A stretch of DNA of 64,000 nt, from positions 558,001-622,000 of the forward strand of contig NZ_QKLU01000001.1 in the NCBI RefSeq assembly GCF_003208655.1. Direction: 5' to 3'. The notes beneath the pieces are model-generated. The model searched no databases, was not told the DNA's origin, and saw only the letters and a program-made list of their open reading frames with translations. Source of the DNA: Pedobacter nutrimenti. Its GTDB lineage: Bacteria; Bacteroidota; Bacteroidia; Sphingobacteriales; Sphingobacteriaceae. Shown one piece after another: positions 53,997 to 63,471 of the stretch. The position numbers and the translations under genes were made by a program. Position 1 is the first letter of the stretch. Each line of letters starts with the position of its first letter.

Positions 53997-54905
53997 TTAT
54001 TTATCCCCGTGATAGGCTATAGCAAATTCTTTCGCAAAATCAGTAAGTTTTACTTTTCCAAGTTCGGGTTTATTATGATAATAATCTTCATAGAATTCAC
54101 CACTGCGCTGGCTGGCCTGAAATTCTATAAAACCTTTGGCAACCTGTTCATTAAAGCCAATCTTCAACCAGCTCTTTAATAATTCATCATCAGAAACTAC
54201 CTTCCATTTCAAATCAGGTTTCCCGATCGATTGCCCTAAAACCTGTGCAATTTCATTTGGTGAAACTTCATCACTTGCTACATAACGAACCGTCCTTCCT
54301 TCAAAAGGGTTTTCCATTTCTTCCACAATTGCATCAGCAATATCCAACTGCGAAACCCAGGGTTCTTTTTGATCACCCCCATAATTGGAAACAATGGTCC
54401 CATTATTCTTTATGCTACCCATAAGGGAAAACAAGTTAAAGTAAATACCCACAGGACGAACAAATTTAATAGAAATGTCCTGTGCCAGCTGCCTTAATAT
54501 TTGCTCTACATTGTAATGAAAAATTAAAATACCAGTTCCCTTATTGGTATGTGCACCGATACTGCTTAAATGCACCACATTTTTAACGCCGGCATTTTCA
54601 ATTGCTTCTTTATAATTTTCACCTATTTTGTTAATGGAACCAATAAAATCTACAGACTGGTCAAACATATCACCTGCCGCTTCCATCGTCTCCATTAAAT
54701 AAACCAGGTCTGCTCCTTTAAACGTTTCGGAGAGAAAATTAACATCAAACATGCTGCCGATAGCTGCCTTCGCTCCCAGAGCTTCAATAGTAGATTGTCT
54801 TTCTGCATTGCTGCTGATCACCATCACCGAATGTCCTTTTTGTACCAGCCGCCGGGTAAGCGGTTTGCCGATGTTCCCTATGGAACCTGTTAAAACAATA
54901 TTCAT
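53997..54905 (-). CDS. NmrA/atypical SDR family NAD(P)-binding protein
   Basis: A 302-residue protein with a Rossmann start, TGSIGNIGKPLTRRL (GxxGxxG). It has the VVHLSSIGAHTNKGTG segment typical of atypical SDRs, but no clear Tyr-x3-Lys catalytic motif. Proteins of this type serve as redox sensors or quinone/NAD(P) reductases. It is divergent from the aldehyde dehydrogenase gene (225 bases), which suggests co-regulation. Confidence 0.85.
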   Translation of the reverse strand: MNIVLTGSIGNIGKPLTRRLVQKGHSVMVISSNAERQSTIEALGAKAAIGSMFDVNFLSETFKGADLVYLMETMEAAGDMFDQSVDFIGSINKIGENYKEAIENAGVKNVVHLSSIGAHTNKGTGILIFHYNVEQILRQLAQDISIKFVRPVGIYFNLFSLMGSIKNNGTIVSNYGGDQKEPWVSQLDIADAIVEEMENPFEGRTVRYVASDEVSPNEIAQVLGQSIGKPDLKWKVVSDDELLKSWLKIGFNEQVAKGFIEFQASQRSGEFYEDYYHNKPELGKVKLTDFAKEFAIAYHGDK

Positions 54906-55130
54906 TTTTTATATTTTTTTGTTGAAACAAAGTTCCGCGATCAAAAAAACGTACAGCTAACCAAATCTATCCTTGTCTTAGCCAAAAATGACTTGAAATG
55001 ATTAACGGCTATTTTACACATCAAAAAACAAAATGCATGAGCTCCTCAACAAAGCAACTTTGAACCGTACAACAAAACAGCCCTTTAGAAATTAACAGAA
55101 CTTTGTCTAATCAAACTAAAAAATAAAAAA

Positions 55131-56546
55131 ATGAAACGACTAGATAAAGGCTACATCAATGGCGCATTTGTAGCGCTCCATGGAAAAGAAATCTTTCAGC
55201 TGATCAATCCTACCAATCAACAGAAAATTGGAGAAGTGGTATTGGCGGATGAAACCGACACAAAAAATGCCATTGCGGCAGCGAAAGAAGCTTTTAAACA
55301 TTTTTCCCAAACAAGTATAGAAGACCGGATCGGCATTTTAGAACGCTTGAAATCTGAAGTGTCCAAGCGGGAAAACGAGCTCATAGAACTGATGGTTCAG
55401 GAATATGGCGGCACACGACAATTCTGTACCATGAGTGTGCAAAATTCATTATCTGCATTTGACAATATGATTAAAACCCTGCGCAACTTTGAGTTTCAAC
55501 GCACTGCAGGCAATACCCTGGTGCAAATGACCCCACTTGGAGTTGTAGCGATCATTACACCCTGGAACTCCAGCAATCATTTTATCTGCAGTAAATTTGC
55601 AACAGCTGTGGCAGCAGGCTGTACAGTAGTGGTAAAACCAAGTGAAATGAGCGGCCTGCAAACACAGGTTCTACTGGAATGTTTTCATCAGGCAGATTTA
55701 CCCAAGGGCTTATTCAATCTGGTCAACGGACTTGGAAATACTGTTGGGGTTACGCTGACCAATCATCCGGATGTTGCCAAAATTTCCTTTACAGGTTCGA
55801 CGCTTACAGGAAAAGCAATAGCCAAAGCTGCAGTAGATACCATGAAGCGAGTTACCCTGGAGCTGGGTGGAAAATCACCAAATATCATTCTGGAAGACGC
55901 CGATTTGGAAAGCGCTATTCCACAGGCCGTTTTCGGCGCGTACATGAACAGTGGTCAGGCCTGCATTGCACCAACTCGTTTACTGGTACCAAAAACCAAA
56001 CTGGAACAAGTAAATGCCATTGCCAAAGCCGCTGCTACACAAGTTATTGTTGGTCTTCCGGACAGCGAAAGCACCAATGTAGGGCCCATGGTTTCAGAAA
56101 AACAATTTGAACGTGTACAAAGTTATATTCAGCTTGGTTTAGATGAAGGAGCTGTTTTACTCAGCGGAGGTGTAGGTAAACCTGCAGGGCTGGAAACAGG
56201 CAATTTTGTAAAGGCGACCATTTTCACCAGTGTGCAGAACGATATGCGTATTGCTCAGGAAGAGATTTTCGGCCCTGTCTTGTCCATTATCCCTTACCAA
56301 ACCGAAGAAGAAGCCATTGCCATTGCCAATGATACCAATTATGGTCTGGCTGCCTACATCACCTCAAAAGATGAACAGCACGCCCTGCGCGTAGCAGCAC
56401 AGATTGATGCCGGACGGATTAACATCAACGGATTTAAACATGATCCCATGGCTCCATTTGGAGGTTTTAAACAATCCGGTATTGGCAGGGAATTCGGAAC
56501 TTACGGACTGGAAGCTTATCTGGAACCAAAAGCAATATTAATATAA
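55131..56546 (+). CDS. Aldehyde dehydrogenase family protein
   Basis: A 471-residue protein with the complete ALDH active site. Asn146 is in TPWN, Glu244 in LELGGKSP, and catalytic Cys278 in NSGQACIAPTRLL. ISFTGSTLTG at about 218-227 is the nucleotide-binding turn. The substrate could be an aliphatic or aromatic aldehyde. It is followed by an AraC regulator in the same direction, and divergent NmrA/AraC genes lie upstream, so the cluster may respond to electrophiles. Confidence 0.93.
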   Translation: MKRLDKGYINGAFVALHGKEIFQLINPTNQQKIGEVVLADETDTKNAIAAAKEAFKHFSQTSIEDRIGILERLKSEVSKRENELIELMVQEYGGTRQFCTMSVQNSLSAFDNMIKTLRNFEFQRTAGNTLVQMTPLGVVAIITPWNSSNHFICSKFATAVAAGCTVVVKPSEMSGLQTQVLLECFHQADLPKGLFNLVNGLGNTVGVTLTNHPDVAKISFTGSTLTGKAIAKAAVDTMKRVTLELGGKSPNIILEDADLESAIPQAVFGAYMNSGQACIAPTRLLVPKTKLEQVNAIAKAAATQVIVGLPDSESTNVGPMVSEKQFERVQSYIQLGLDEGAVLLSGGVGKPAGLETGNFVKATIFTSVQNDMRIAQEEIFGPVLSIIPYQTEEEAIAIANDTNYGLAAYITSKDEQHALRVAAQIDAGRININGFKHDPMAPFGGFKQSGIGREFGTYGLEAYLEPKAILI

Positions 56547-56570
56547 AAAGGAAAAAAATTATATTTATAG

Positions 56571-56596
56571 ACCCGTCCGGAGCTTTTCGGATGGGT
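56571..56596 (+). terminator. Weak terminator-like hairpin after the ALDH gene
   Basis: ACCCGTCCG (56571-56579) and CGGATGGGT (56588-56596) pair with one G-T. The tract after it is A/T-rich but has no continuous T-run, so termination may be partial. Confidence 0.4.
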
Positions 56597-56615
56597 TAAA
56601 TAAAACCAATCTTTC

Positions 56616-57422
56616 ATGTCCGCAACCGAAAACATCCAGTACATTAACTATTCCTGCTATTTCAATGTGTTTCGTGAAGGAGAACAGTTTGTATCTCATC
56701 ATAGCCTTTCTATGATTATTTCAGGAGAAATGGAGTTAAATGATGGCAAGACCCGGAGAATTTTCCGGAAGGGCGATGTATACTTTGCCCTTAAAAACCA
56801 CTTGCTAAAGTTTACAAAAAAACCCGGAGGTGATGAACAATTTAAATCCTTGTCAATCCGGTTCAACGATGACATGTTACGGGAACTCAGTGCTGCTGAA
56901 AATTATTATCCTAAAGAAAGACCAAAATCCGCGGCCTTTATCGATTTATCTACGTCCAAATACCTGCTGTATTTTATGCAGTCTTTGCTGCAGTACCAGG
57001 ACCTGTTGGAAAACAGGGCGCCTGAACTTTTATCTCTAAAACAAAAGGAAGCCCTGCTCCTGCTATTTGCACATGATATTAATTTGAAAGATTTACTGTT
57101 TGATCTCTCGGATCCTCATAAAATCAATCTGCAAGCATTTATGGAGAAGAATTTCCATTTCAACGTGAATCTGGACCGTTTTGCTTATTTGACCGGTCGG
57201 AGTTTAGCAACTTTTAAACGTGATTTTGAGAAAATATTTCAAACCTCACCCCGAAACTGGTTACAGCAAAAACGTTTGAAAGAAGCATATTATTTAATCA
57301 AAGAGAAACAGCAGCGTCCGGGTGCGGTCTATCTGGAACTTGGTTTCGAAGATTTTTCTCATTTTTCCTTTGCTTTTAAGAAGGAATTTGGTCTGGCCCC
57401 GTCAGAACTGATAAATACCTAA
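56616..57422 (+). CDS. AraC family transcriptional regulator
   Basis: A 268-residue protein with an N-terminal cupin-like domain (about 10-105) and an AraC double HTH (about 160-266). These are visible as LDRFAYLTGRSLATFKRDFEKIFQ and VYLELGFEDFSHFSFAFKKEFG. It lies 70 bases after the aldehyde dehydrogenase gene in the same direction and may control it. Confidence 0.88.
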   Translation: MSATENIQYINYSCYFNVFREGEQFVSHHSLSMIISGEMELNDGKTRRIFRKGDVYFALKNHLLKFTKKPGGDEQFKSLSIRFNDDMLRELSAAENYYPKERPKSAAFIDLSTSKYLLYFMQSLLQYQDLLENRAPELLSLKQKEALLLLFAHDINLKDLLFDLSDPHKINLQAFMEKNFHFNVNLDRFAYLTGRSLATFKRDFEKIFQTSPRNWLQQKRLKEAYYLIKEKQQRPGAVYLELGFEDFSHFSFAFKKEFGLAPSELINT

Positions 57423-57494
57423 ATCAAATACAGGAACCAACAAATCTAAGTCGTAAAGCGACGAAAGCTAAATGGATTTTATCAAAAAAGAAAT

Positions 57495-57881
57495 TTACCG
57501 CATGCCTTCAAGCTCGTCAATAACATCCACTGGGGTTGAAGTCATTGACCGTGTTACCTTTTCCTCCTGCAAATTTGAATAACCCCATTGAATAATGCTT
57601 TTTATAACAGGAATTAAAGTTAGACCCTTCGGAGTCAAACTGTATTCAACCTTTTGGGGGCTGCAATTAAATACTTCTTTTTTAACAATACCACTTGACT
57701 CAAAAAAGCGCAATTCTTGCGTCAAAACCTTTTCACTGATCCCAGGTAATACGTCCCTGAGTTCAACAAATCTTGAGCATTGCATTTTTAGATGCCATAA
57801 AATGGCAATTTGCCATTTCCCACCTAAATACTGTCGGGCATGCTGTACCGGGCAGCCAATATATAGTTCTTTTGAAGGCAT
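57495..57881 (-). CDS. HxlR family (MarR-like) transcriptional regulator
   Basis: A 128-residue protein with the HxlR winged helix (about 12-100). GKWQIAILWHLKMQCSRFVELRDVLPGISEKVLTQELRFF is the family signature, and Cys9 is near the N-terminus, as in redox- or aldehyde-sensing HxlR proteins. It is divergent from the Tat cupin gene, with two palindromic sites between them. Confidence 0.9.
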   Translation of the reverse strand: MPSKELYIGCPVQHARQYLGGKWQIAILWHLKMQCSRFVELRDVLPGISEKVLTQELRFFESSGIVKKEVFNCSPQKVEYSLTPKGLTLIPVIKSIIQWGYSNLQEEKVTRSMTSTPVDVIDELEGMR

Positions 57882-57892
57882 AATAATTTGTT

Positions 57893-57926
57893 CTTACCTA
57901 AAGGTAAGCTAATTACCTCTAGGTAA
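57893..57926. promoter_or_regulatory. Paired HxlR operator sites
   Basis: CTTACCTAAAGGTAAG (57893-57908; 7-base arms, spacer AA) and TTACCTCTAGGTAA (57913-57926; 6-base arms, spacer CT). Centres are 19 bp apart, in the divergent promoter region of the HxlR and cupin genes. The shared half-site TTACCT/AGGTAA suits a dimeric winged-helix repressor. Confidence 0.75.
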
Positions 57927-58004
57927 GAATGTTAAATGTTGTTTTTTTTAGCCGTATTTTGTTTTGAGATTCATTCCTGTTTAACCTTTAATAATTTCAA
58001 GACA

Positions 58005-58658
58005 ATGGAAAAAGATTTGAGCATTTCAAGGCGCAGCCTGATTCAGAATATTGCGTTGACAACAATGGGAATTGGACTGGCACAATTTATATCCTGTAAG
58101 CAAGGCGCAGGAAAGGAAAAGGATCAAAAGGAAATGAAATCACTTTTGCCTTTTTACATACCGCCCAAAATACCTCTACAACCGGGACCTGGAGGAATTG
58201 ATATACGCACCTGGGTAAAAAGCAGCCAGACCAATCGACAATTTTCCTGCGTGGAAACAGCAGTGGCGGCACGCCGTATGGGACCGGCACCACATGTTCA
58301 TCAAGATCTGGATGAACTGATGCTTGTTCTGGAAGGAACGGTTACAGTTATGGTAAATGGTAAGGTAGAGGAAATTCAAAGCGGAGGCTGGCATTTCAGA
58401 CCCAGAAAGCTTGAACATACATTTTGGAACAGTTCCGAAAAGCCACTTCGCTTCATTGACATGTACTTTAATCAAAATTTTGAAGATTTCCTGGAAGAAC
58501 TCTTTCACCAGATTTTTCCCGAGATGATCAAAAAACATTTAACCCCGGCAGATCCGCAAATAGCTGAACAATTGAAAAATCTTGATAAACGCTTTGGGGT
58601 AACCACATTCCCGGAAAAAAGGCAAGCCATCATTGACAAATATGGACTAATAGGATAA
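58005..58658 (+). CDS. Tat-exported cupin-domain protein
   Basis: The ATG at 58005 gives 217 residues beginning with a twin-arginine signal, SRRSLIQNIALTTMGIGLA, followed by FISC, a possible lipobox. One small beta-barrel cupin domain spans about 65-165, with HVHQDLDELMLVLEGTVTVMVNG and HTFWN holding the likely metal ligands. Tat export implies folding with a cofactor before export. It is probably controlled by HxlR through the operators upstream. An upstream in-frame start at 57936 would bury the Tat signal. Confidence 0.82.
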   Translation: MEKDLSISRRSLIQNIALTTMGIGLAQFISCKQGAGKEKDQKEMKSLLPFYIPPKIPLQPGPGGIDIRTWVKSSQTNRQFSCVETAVAARRMGPAPHVHQDLDELMLVLEGTVTVMVNGKVEEIQSGGWHFRPRKLEHTFWNSSEKPLRFIDMYFNQNFEDFLEELFHQIFPEMIKKHLTPADPQIAEQLKNLDKRFGVTTFPEKRQAIIDKYGLIG

Positions 58659-58693
58659 GCAATGACAGTTCCATCGCGCCTAACAGATCTTTT

Positions 58694-59542
58694 TTAATAA
58701 ATAGGTTGCGATGCCGCCTCATACGGTTCATTGCTGATCAGTTTGCCGGTATTGCTGTAAATAAGTAACCGTTTTTTTCCACTGACAATTTTTAACACTT
58801 CTTTTTTTCCTAATGTCCCATTTTTATAATACTCTTTTGTTTCGCTCTTGTCCTTGCCTTCATAAGAACGGGTATACAGCTTTCCATCAATATACTCATC
58901 AACATACCTGATGTTGTTTTTTCTGTATTGTCTGTTGGAAAGTTGTCCAGCTTCAGTATAGTTTTCGAGAATATTTAACCCGGATACGCCTTTTTTATTT
59001 CCATTAGGATAAAAATAGGTATACGTTTCTGTGATGCTGTTGGCTATCTTTTCCTGCATACCATTTTCATAATACGACTTGGTTATACCCCTGCCATAAT
59101 ATTTATGCTTATCCAGCGACATAAAACCATCTGTTTTTAGTTTCCCGTTTGGGTAATATGTTTTAAAATATACCGTGGTTTTATCCCTATGCGCATCAAC
59201 ATTCAAAACATCTCCTTCGTAGCTCTTCATAGAGGTTACAAACGAATTAACAATCACATAATCCGTTTTCGTATGATCCTCTAATCGTATGGAGGCGCTC
59301 CCATTGATCAACTTATTGGTTATTATCAAATTTGCATTTTGCATCCCATTATCTATCGCATAGCTTCCGTCTTTTAAAGACAGCACATTTTCTTTTTCCC
59401 CAGAGATGATCCGTACAACCTCTGTAAAAGCTTTTTCCTCTTTGCCAATCTTTAGTTGAATTGCCTGTTGGGAGAAACTTTTGTTCACCATGCTGCCAAA
59501 AATCAGGCATACGATATATCTATATAGGTTTTTACTGATCAT
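58694..59542 (-). CDS. Secreted protein with MORN/YwqK-type repeats
   Basis: With the ATG at 59542 (282 residues), the protein starts with a signal peptide. An upstream frame would overlap the preceding gene. Repeats such as YYPNGKLKTDGFM, YYENGMQEK, YFYPNGNKKG and YYKNGTLGKKE are of the antitoxin YwqK/MORN type (about 140-265). Such proteins are common in Bacteroidota and poorly understood. It lies 65 bases after the membrane-protein gene and is probably co-transcribed. Confidence 0.75.
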   Translation of the reverse strand: MISKNLYRYIVCLIFGSMVNKSFSQQAIQLKIGKEEKAFTEVVRIISGEKENVLSLKDGSYAIDNGMQNANLIITNKLINGSASIRLEDHTKTDYVIVNSFVTSMKSYEGDVLNVDAHRDKTTVYFKTYYPNGKLKTDGFMSLDKHKYYGRGITKSYYENGMQEKIANSITETYTYFYPNGNKKGVSGLNILENYTEAGQLSNRQYRKNNIRYVDEYIDGKLYTRSYEGKDKSETKEYYKNGTLGKKEVLKIVSGKKRLLIYSNTGKLISNEPYEAASQPIY

Positions 59543-59607
59543 ATATTTTAAATTAAATCTTCGTCTTGCAACATTTAATACACACAAACGAACAAGACTA
59601 AAGACAT

Positions 59608-60693
59608 TTATAACTGGTATTGTTTGTTGATCATTTCCTCTGGTTTTTCGCAACATAGATATAAACAAATTAAAAACATCCATTCTAAAGGTTTCATTAA
59701 AATGTAGGTCAAATTAGACATTTGTTCATTATTGATCTTTAAGGATAAGTTATACCCACACCTATCATAATTGCTTCGGATCAGCCGGTGTAGCCCTGGA
59801 GAAAAATTCTGCACCATTTCTTCAAATGCATTAGCAACAAGTAATTGCCGGTTCACAATTATTGTATTTCCATGTCTTTTGCCAAGCCTGAGGGGTTTTA
59901 CAATCTTTGGATCTCCGGATGCGGCCACCGTGCACAGGTAATGTCCTTTATGGTCCAGAACCGGTGGATGCATTTGCTGAGAAAACCTCCAGGTTGTGGT
60001 TTCTGTAAATACCTTTATCAGGGAATTCGGGTCCTGACCAAATAAAATAAGAACGATTGTTACCAGGAGCAATAGTGGAACAATAAGTACAATACCCCAA
60101 ACCGGTAAATTGTTCTTTTGTACTAAAAATGTATTTAACCTGTTCAGGAACTTATTTGAATATGTTTTCTCGTTTGCGGTCATCATGTTGCTTTTAATCA
60201 TGTAAACCAGAAGTATTGCTGAAACTAAAAGACTAATAACAGGAGCTGGAATTAAAAAGTACAGATGATCTGTTCGTTCATAAAAGTCCATACTTTTCGT
60301 ATCATGTCTTGACAGTTGTAACAGAACAAAGAAAGCGATGACCATGCCAATGACCAGAAAACTTAACGATAAAACTTTTGTAAGCGGTGGTAATTTGCTG
60401 CCTTTTAACCAAATCAGTAATACGGAAACATTAAACATTACAAAGTAAAAAACTAACGTAACGATATGTTTTTCACCAAATGGCGTGTAACATTCGTCAT
60501 CCACCGGATCAATGGCAGCAGAATATTGATTATTATGGATCAAAAGTCCAATGAACAACAAAACCAAGGAAAACAAGTACAGATTACCAACAATGATTTC
60601 CGGGACTGTTATATTCTTTTTAATTTTTTTTAACCCAAAAACAAACAGAAAAATCAGCCCAAAGAAAAATAATAGCGCGTAAACAAAAATCAT
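59608..60693 (-). CDS. Membrane protein of unknown function
   Basis: A 361-residue protein with about six hydrophobic helices across residues 1-215. A soluble C-terminal part (about 220-345) contains PGLHRLIRSNYDRCGYNLS, and the end is a short hydrophobic segment. No family is recognised. The gene lies between a CarboxypepD-like gene and a MORN-repeat gene on the same strand, suggesting a three-gene unit. Confidence 0.65.
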   Translation of the reverse strand: MIFVYALLFFFGLIFLFVFGLKKIKKNITVPEIIVGNLYLFSLVLLFIGLLIHNNQYSAAIDPVDDECYTPFGEKHIVTLVFYFVMFNVSVLLIWLKGSKLPPLTKVLSLSFLVIGMVIAFFVLLQLSRHDTKSMDFYERTDHLYFLIPAPVISLLVSAILLVYMIKSNMMTANEKTYSNKFLNRLNTFLVQKNNLPVWGIVLIVPLLLLVTIVLILFGQDPNSLIKVFTETTTWRFSQQMHPPVLDHKGHYLCTVAASGDPKIVKPLRLGKRHGNTIIVNRQLLVANAFEEMVQNFSPGLHRLIRSNYDRCGYNLSLKINNEQMSNLTYILMKPLEWMFLICLYLCCEKPEEMINKQYQL

Positions 60694-60750
60694 AAGTTAA
60701 TTTTCTTTTCTCCAATTCCAGTAAAAATCTCATTCATTAAATACAAGTAA

Positions 60751-61158
60751 TTAAAGCTCCCAAAGGTTCTGTTTATTTGCTGTAGCATACAACTTTCTGT
60801 AAAGAGCATTTATTCGCTTATTGGCTCTTTTATACTCTTTTTTTGACCAGACAGCACCAAGACAGTTTACCTGTTTATTCATAAGAATAACATTGATTTT
60901 TTTTGTGGAATTCCCGACTATTCTGATTTCATCGGTAAAACCAATACCAGAAAAAATCAAAGTATCACCTGGCTTGGACTTCATGGAAAAATCTCCGTTG
61001 TTGTCTGTTAACACCTTTTCACTTACGGATGGATTGGCAACCGCACAAACTAAAGGTTTTAAATCTTCATTCAGCACCCTGCCCTGAACCACGATTTGTC
61101 CACAGCAAATTAGGGGTCCCAGAAGGTAGATAAACAGGAAAAAGGTCCGAGCAATCAT
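60751..61158 (-). CDS. Secreted carboxypeptidase-D-regulatory-like domain protein
   Basis: A 135-residue protein with a signal peptide (LICCGQ) and a single beta-sandwich (about 22-95; VVQGRVLNEDLKPLVCAVANPSV, DTLIFSGIGFTDEIRI). This domain normally opens TonB-dependent receptors, but here it is alone with a short Lys/Arg-rich tail. Such free-standing copies are common in Bacteroidota and of unknown role. It is the first of three same-strand genes. Confidence 0.72.
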   Translation of the reverse strand: MIARTFFLFIYLLGPLICCGQIVVQGRVLNEDLKPLVCAVANPSVSEKVLTDNNGDFSMKSKPGDTLIFSGIGFTDEIRIVGNSTKKINVILMNKQVNCLGAVWSKKEYKRANKRINALYRKLYATANKQNLWEL

Positions 61159-61270
61159 ACCCCTGAAAATTTAAACTTGAAAACTGTATTTCGCATGCAT
61201 ATATACTGTCCGCTTCGGTTAAATATAGGCATATTGAGTTTAAAACCGATAAATATCCCTATTTTTATAA

Positions 61271-61789
61271 ATGACTAATGATTATAAAAAATCGAATAGT
61301 GATTACACATTACAACGCATGTTGCCAGCGCAATGGCAAAGCTACAGATCAATCAGACTGGAGGCCCTGAATACCAATCCACAGGTATTCGGCAGCAATT
61401 ATGAGAAGGAAGCTGGATATGATAAACAGGATTGGATCACTTTACTTCAAAAAGACTCCAGGGCCATATTTGCATTGTATCATTTAAATTTATTAATCGG
61501 ATTATCAGGTGTCGCCCTTAAAAAAGAAGAGGAATCAACAGCTATTTTATTCTCTTCTTTCATTAAAGTACCCTATCGGGGGATCGGATTGTCGAAATTA
61601 TTTTATCAGGCGCGGATCGACTGGGCCCGGCAAAAAAGATGTACTTCAATTGTTGTTTCACACAGAATTGGTAATGAGCTGTCAAAAGCAGCAAATCAGC
61701 ATTTTGGTTTTAAGTATAGCCATTCACAAGAGGTCATGTGGCCCGATGGTAAATTGGCAGATGAACTGGTGTACCTATTGAAACTATAA
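61271..61789 (+). CDS. GNAT family N-acetyltransferase
   Basis: A 172-residue protein. SYRSIRLEALNTNPQVFGSNYE is typical of GNAT enzymes. The acetyl-CoA site appears as VPYRGIGLSKLFYQARIDWAR (about 98-118). The substrate is unknown. It is divergent from the CarboxypepD-like gene, with 112 bases between, and terminates in a strong hairpin. Confidence 0.83.
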   Translation: MTNDYKKSNSDYTLQRMLPAQWQSYRSIRLEALNTNPQVFGSNYEKEAGYDKQDWITLLQKDSRAIFALYHLNLLIGLSGVALKKEEESTAILFSSFIKVPYRGIGLSKLFYQARIDWARQKRCTSIVVSHRIGNELSKAANQHFGFKYSHSQEVMWPDGKLADELVYLLKL

Positions 61790-61824
61790 ATCCCTGATCT
61801 GCATTGTACAGTCAGGGATTTATA
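61785..61824. terminator. Bidirectional terminator
   Basis: TATAAATCCCTGA (61785-61797) and TCAGGGATTTATA (61812-61824) form a perfect 13-bp stem between the convergent GNAT and SusD genes. Confidence 0.85.
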
Positions 61825-61845
61825 ATCTCTGTAAAGTCTTACTAT

Positions 61846-63453
61846 TTAATTGGAGCTTACAGGTCCGCTGGGCCTGTTGTAAGCCGTTTCATCAATAGGA
61901 ATATCCCAGTAATCCATATAATTGTACTCAATGAAACATGGCAATGGACTAAAAGTACTTGAACCTATAAGGTTTCCAGGTATCAGAACAATCGCGTTGG
62001 CCCTGCCTCCACCTGCACTTGCAGGCGCAGTTACCCCCCATCGACGGGCATCCAGAAAAGCAACGCCTCTGAGAAACAAACCTATTCTGCGCTCTTTACG
62101 CAGTTCCTCAATGGCCTGCGTCTGGGTTAAACCTGTTCCGGAAACATGCGCCAGTCCGGCTCCCTGAGCATCCCTGACCTGATCTATCAAGGTCAAACCT
62201 GCATCTATATTTCCAGCACTGCGGATCTGAACTTCAGCAAGCATCAATGCATTTTCTTCCCAGGAACCTGCATAAAAATGTTTGCCCACGTGCGCTTTGG
62301 CGGTGGACCAGAATCCGCCGTTTTCAATGGCTGTTGGGGTATAACGTGACCCGAACTGTATACCACGGCTCCTGATGTTTACCACTGCACTCGGCAGTAC
62401 CGTAATCCCTTTCACAAACCTTTGGTCACCAGGCTTAAAATCCTGCACCAAACGTTCACTTGTATACAACCAACCCGGATTTATATCGTTGTTGTTCCAT
62501 AAAAAAGGATGTCCCTGAGTACCCGCAGTCAAATCATTTGTACTGTTTACGTCCATCCCCCTTACGAAGGCCTGATCACCTTTAACCAGTCCTTTAGCTG
62601 CAAGACTGGCCACTTTAGTCCAAAGAGCAGCTGTCATTGCGCTTACTTTGGTATTGGTCAAAATATTTCTGGCCTGATAAGTATAACAGTTTCTAACCCA
62701 CATGGAAGGAGTAATTTTTAACGAAGTCACGTTAAAACTAGGTGTAATGGCAACCATAGTTGCGGCATAATCGGCATCTCCGTCATTAATTGTTGATAAA
62801 AGGGCAATGGCCTTATCGAAATTGGCATTTGCCTCTGCAATAATCGCGTCATGATCAACATAATTACTGTTGGTTGTGCCATCTGCACTATTGGTAATGA
62901 TGCCTTTTGCAAAAAGCGACCCAATCTGTGAATAGGCTAAACCTTTCCACCAATACCCCCAGGCCTGCAAAGTAGCTTTTTCGCTGGCGGGTAATACCAA
63001 AGCAGGGCTGTTGAGTGCCTTCAGAAGTATATTTGCCTGTCCATTAGCCAGGTAAGCATCACTCCAGGGCACTTGAAATGCATTGCTTCCACTGGCGTCT
63101 GCAGCAAAATTATTCAGACTGGCCAGCTGCGCCTGTTGTGAAACCCCAAAAATATTAGGCACTTTAGTGTTGTATGGAGCAGGTAAAGTTATGCTGGAAA
63201 CCTGTTGGGTAAACCGCATTCCGAAATTGCCCACCGAAGAGATTTGTTCATCTCCCATAACACTGTTATAGAAAGTCGATTTGTCAAAGACTGATCCGCA
63301 CTGTACGAAAATGCCTAAAGCATAGTATTCTATCCCTACCTTCGTTTCTAAAGACACGAGCGAAGGACTATTGGGGTTATTTAGTTGTAAATCGGATTTT
63401 TTACATCCGGCACCTGCTATGGCAAGTGCAAAAATTATGATATATTTTTTCAT
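61846..63453 (-). CDS. SusD/RagB-like lipoprotein
   Basis: A 535-residue lipoprotein (signal ending AGAGC). NNPNSPSLVSLETKVG at the N-terminus and EELRKERRIGLFLRGVAFLDARRWG in the C-terminal third are typical of a SusD/RagB nutrient-binding protein. It follows the SusC gene by 18 bases. The substrate is unknown because the rest of the locus lies beyond the window. Confidence 0.9.
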   Translation of the reverse strand: MKKYIIIFALAIAGAGCKKSDLQLNNPNSPSLVSLETKVGIEYYALGIFVQCGSVFDKSTFYNSVMGDEQISSVGNFGMRFTQQVSSITLPAPYNTKVPNIFGVSQQAQLASLNNFAADASGSNAFQVPWSDAYLANGQANILLKALNSPALVLPASEKATLQAWGYWWKGLAYSQIGSLFAKGIITNSADGTTNSNYVDHDAIIAEANANFDKAIALLSTINDGDADYAATMVAITPSFNVTSLKITPSMWVRNCYTYQARNILTNTKVSAMTAALWTKVASLAAKGLVKGDQAFVRGMDVNSTNDLTAGTQGHPFLWNNNDINPGWLYTSERLVQDFKPGDQRFVKGITVLPSAVVNIRSRGIQFGSRYTPTAIENGGFWSTAKAHVGKHFYAGSWEENALMLAEVQIRSAGNIDAGLTLIDQVRDAQGAGLAHVSGTGLTQTQAIEELRKERRIGLFLRGVAFLDARRWGVTAPASAGGGRANAIVLIPGNLIGSSTFSPLPCFIEYNYMDYWDIPIDETAYNRPSGPVSSN

Positions 63454-63471
63454 TGTTTATGCTCTTAAAAG

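Noticed and set aside
55679..56110. 143-codon frame in another reading frame of the aldehyde dehydrogenase
   Set aside because: Ser/Arg/Cys-rich product with no domain. The ALDH frame has all catalytic residues.
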